From: an uncultured Alphaproteobacteria bacterium
GTDB taxonomy: Bacteria; Pseudomonadota; Alphaproteobacteria; RF32; CAG-239
Length of the DNA: 5,639 bases
NCBI GenBank assembly: GCA_900551585.1
Contig: URWU01000113.1
Span: forward strand, 1 to 5,639
Direction: 5' to 3'
Position numbers and translations under genes: made by a program. Positions 5,614 to 5,639 of this stretch are shown here, one piece after another; position 1 is the first letter of the stretch, and every line of letters starts with the position of its first letter. The notes under the pieces are model-generated. The model was not told the origin of the DNA, searched no databases, and worked only from the letters and a program-made list of their open reading frames with translations.

Positions 5614-5615
5614 AT

Positions 5616-5639
5616 CTGTCTCTTATACACATCTCCGAG
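5616..5639 (-). other. Nextera read 2 adapter remnant (not genomic)
   Basis: The last 24 bases are the reverse complement of the 3' end of the Nextera read 2 adapter: the 19-bp Tn5 mosaic end (5616-5634) plus CCGAG. Genomic sequence ends at 5615. Together with the read 1 adapter at the left end, this marks an intact tagmentation product. Confidence 0.97.

Noticed and set aside
9..5634. Inverted 19-bp ends resembling Tn5 or IS50 terminal repeats around the whole window
   Set aside because: They are followed outward by Nextera adapter bases, there is no transposase gene, and they sit exactly at the sequence ends, so they are library adapter.

Overview
The real insert is about 5.6 kb (positions 28 to 5615), flanked on both sides by Illumina Nextera tagmentation adapter, so it is a tagmented fragment that was assembled or read end to end and not trimmed. 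All five clear protein genes and one gene too short for routine ORF calling lie on the minus strand. The ABC-F protein resembles the YheS clade and reads most like alphaproteobacterial versions. With moderate GC and the standard genetic code, this suggests a low-GC Alphaproteobacterium of the kind found in gut metagenomes. That assignment is inference from memory of the family, not a search.

Right to left, in transcription order, the first block is a tightly packed three-gene cassette (5583 to 2503): a degenerate SNF2-like superfamily 2 helicase, a PAPS-reductase-like DUF3440 (IbrA-type) protein, and a small ParB/sulfiredoxin-fold (IbrB-type) protein. The first two overlap by ATGA and the last two are 10 bp apart, so they are probably co-transcribed. 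The cassette looks AT-richer than the gene at the other end of the window and resembles phage or genomic-island cargo. The helicase has lost its Walker A glycines and both motif VI arginines, so it is probably not an ordinary motor.

The second block (2477 to 1939) is a compact metal-response operon. A strong promoter has one CsoR-type inverted repeat filling its 17-bp spacer and a second over the predicted start site. It drives a previously uncalled 33-residue, nine-cysteine metallothionein-like peptide, followed by csoR with a Cys-His-Cys Cu(I) ligand set. A GC-rich hairpin with a T-rich tail between the two could give much peptide and little regulator. No copper exporter or chaperone gene is present, so this looks like a self-regulated sequestration module.

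The third block (1875 to 37) is a complete ABC-F ribosome-associated ATPase, a housekeeping-type translation factor, separated from csoR by a short gap with a possible terminator. There is no gene-free stretch over 300 bases; the largest gap (2406 to 2502) is the csoR-regulated promoter region. No RNA genes, CRISPR arrays or insertion sequences were seen.
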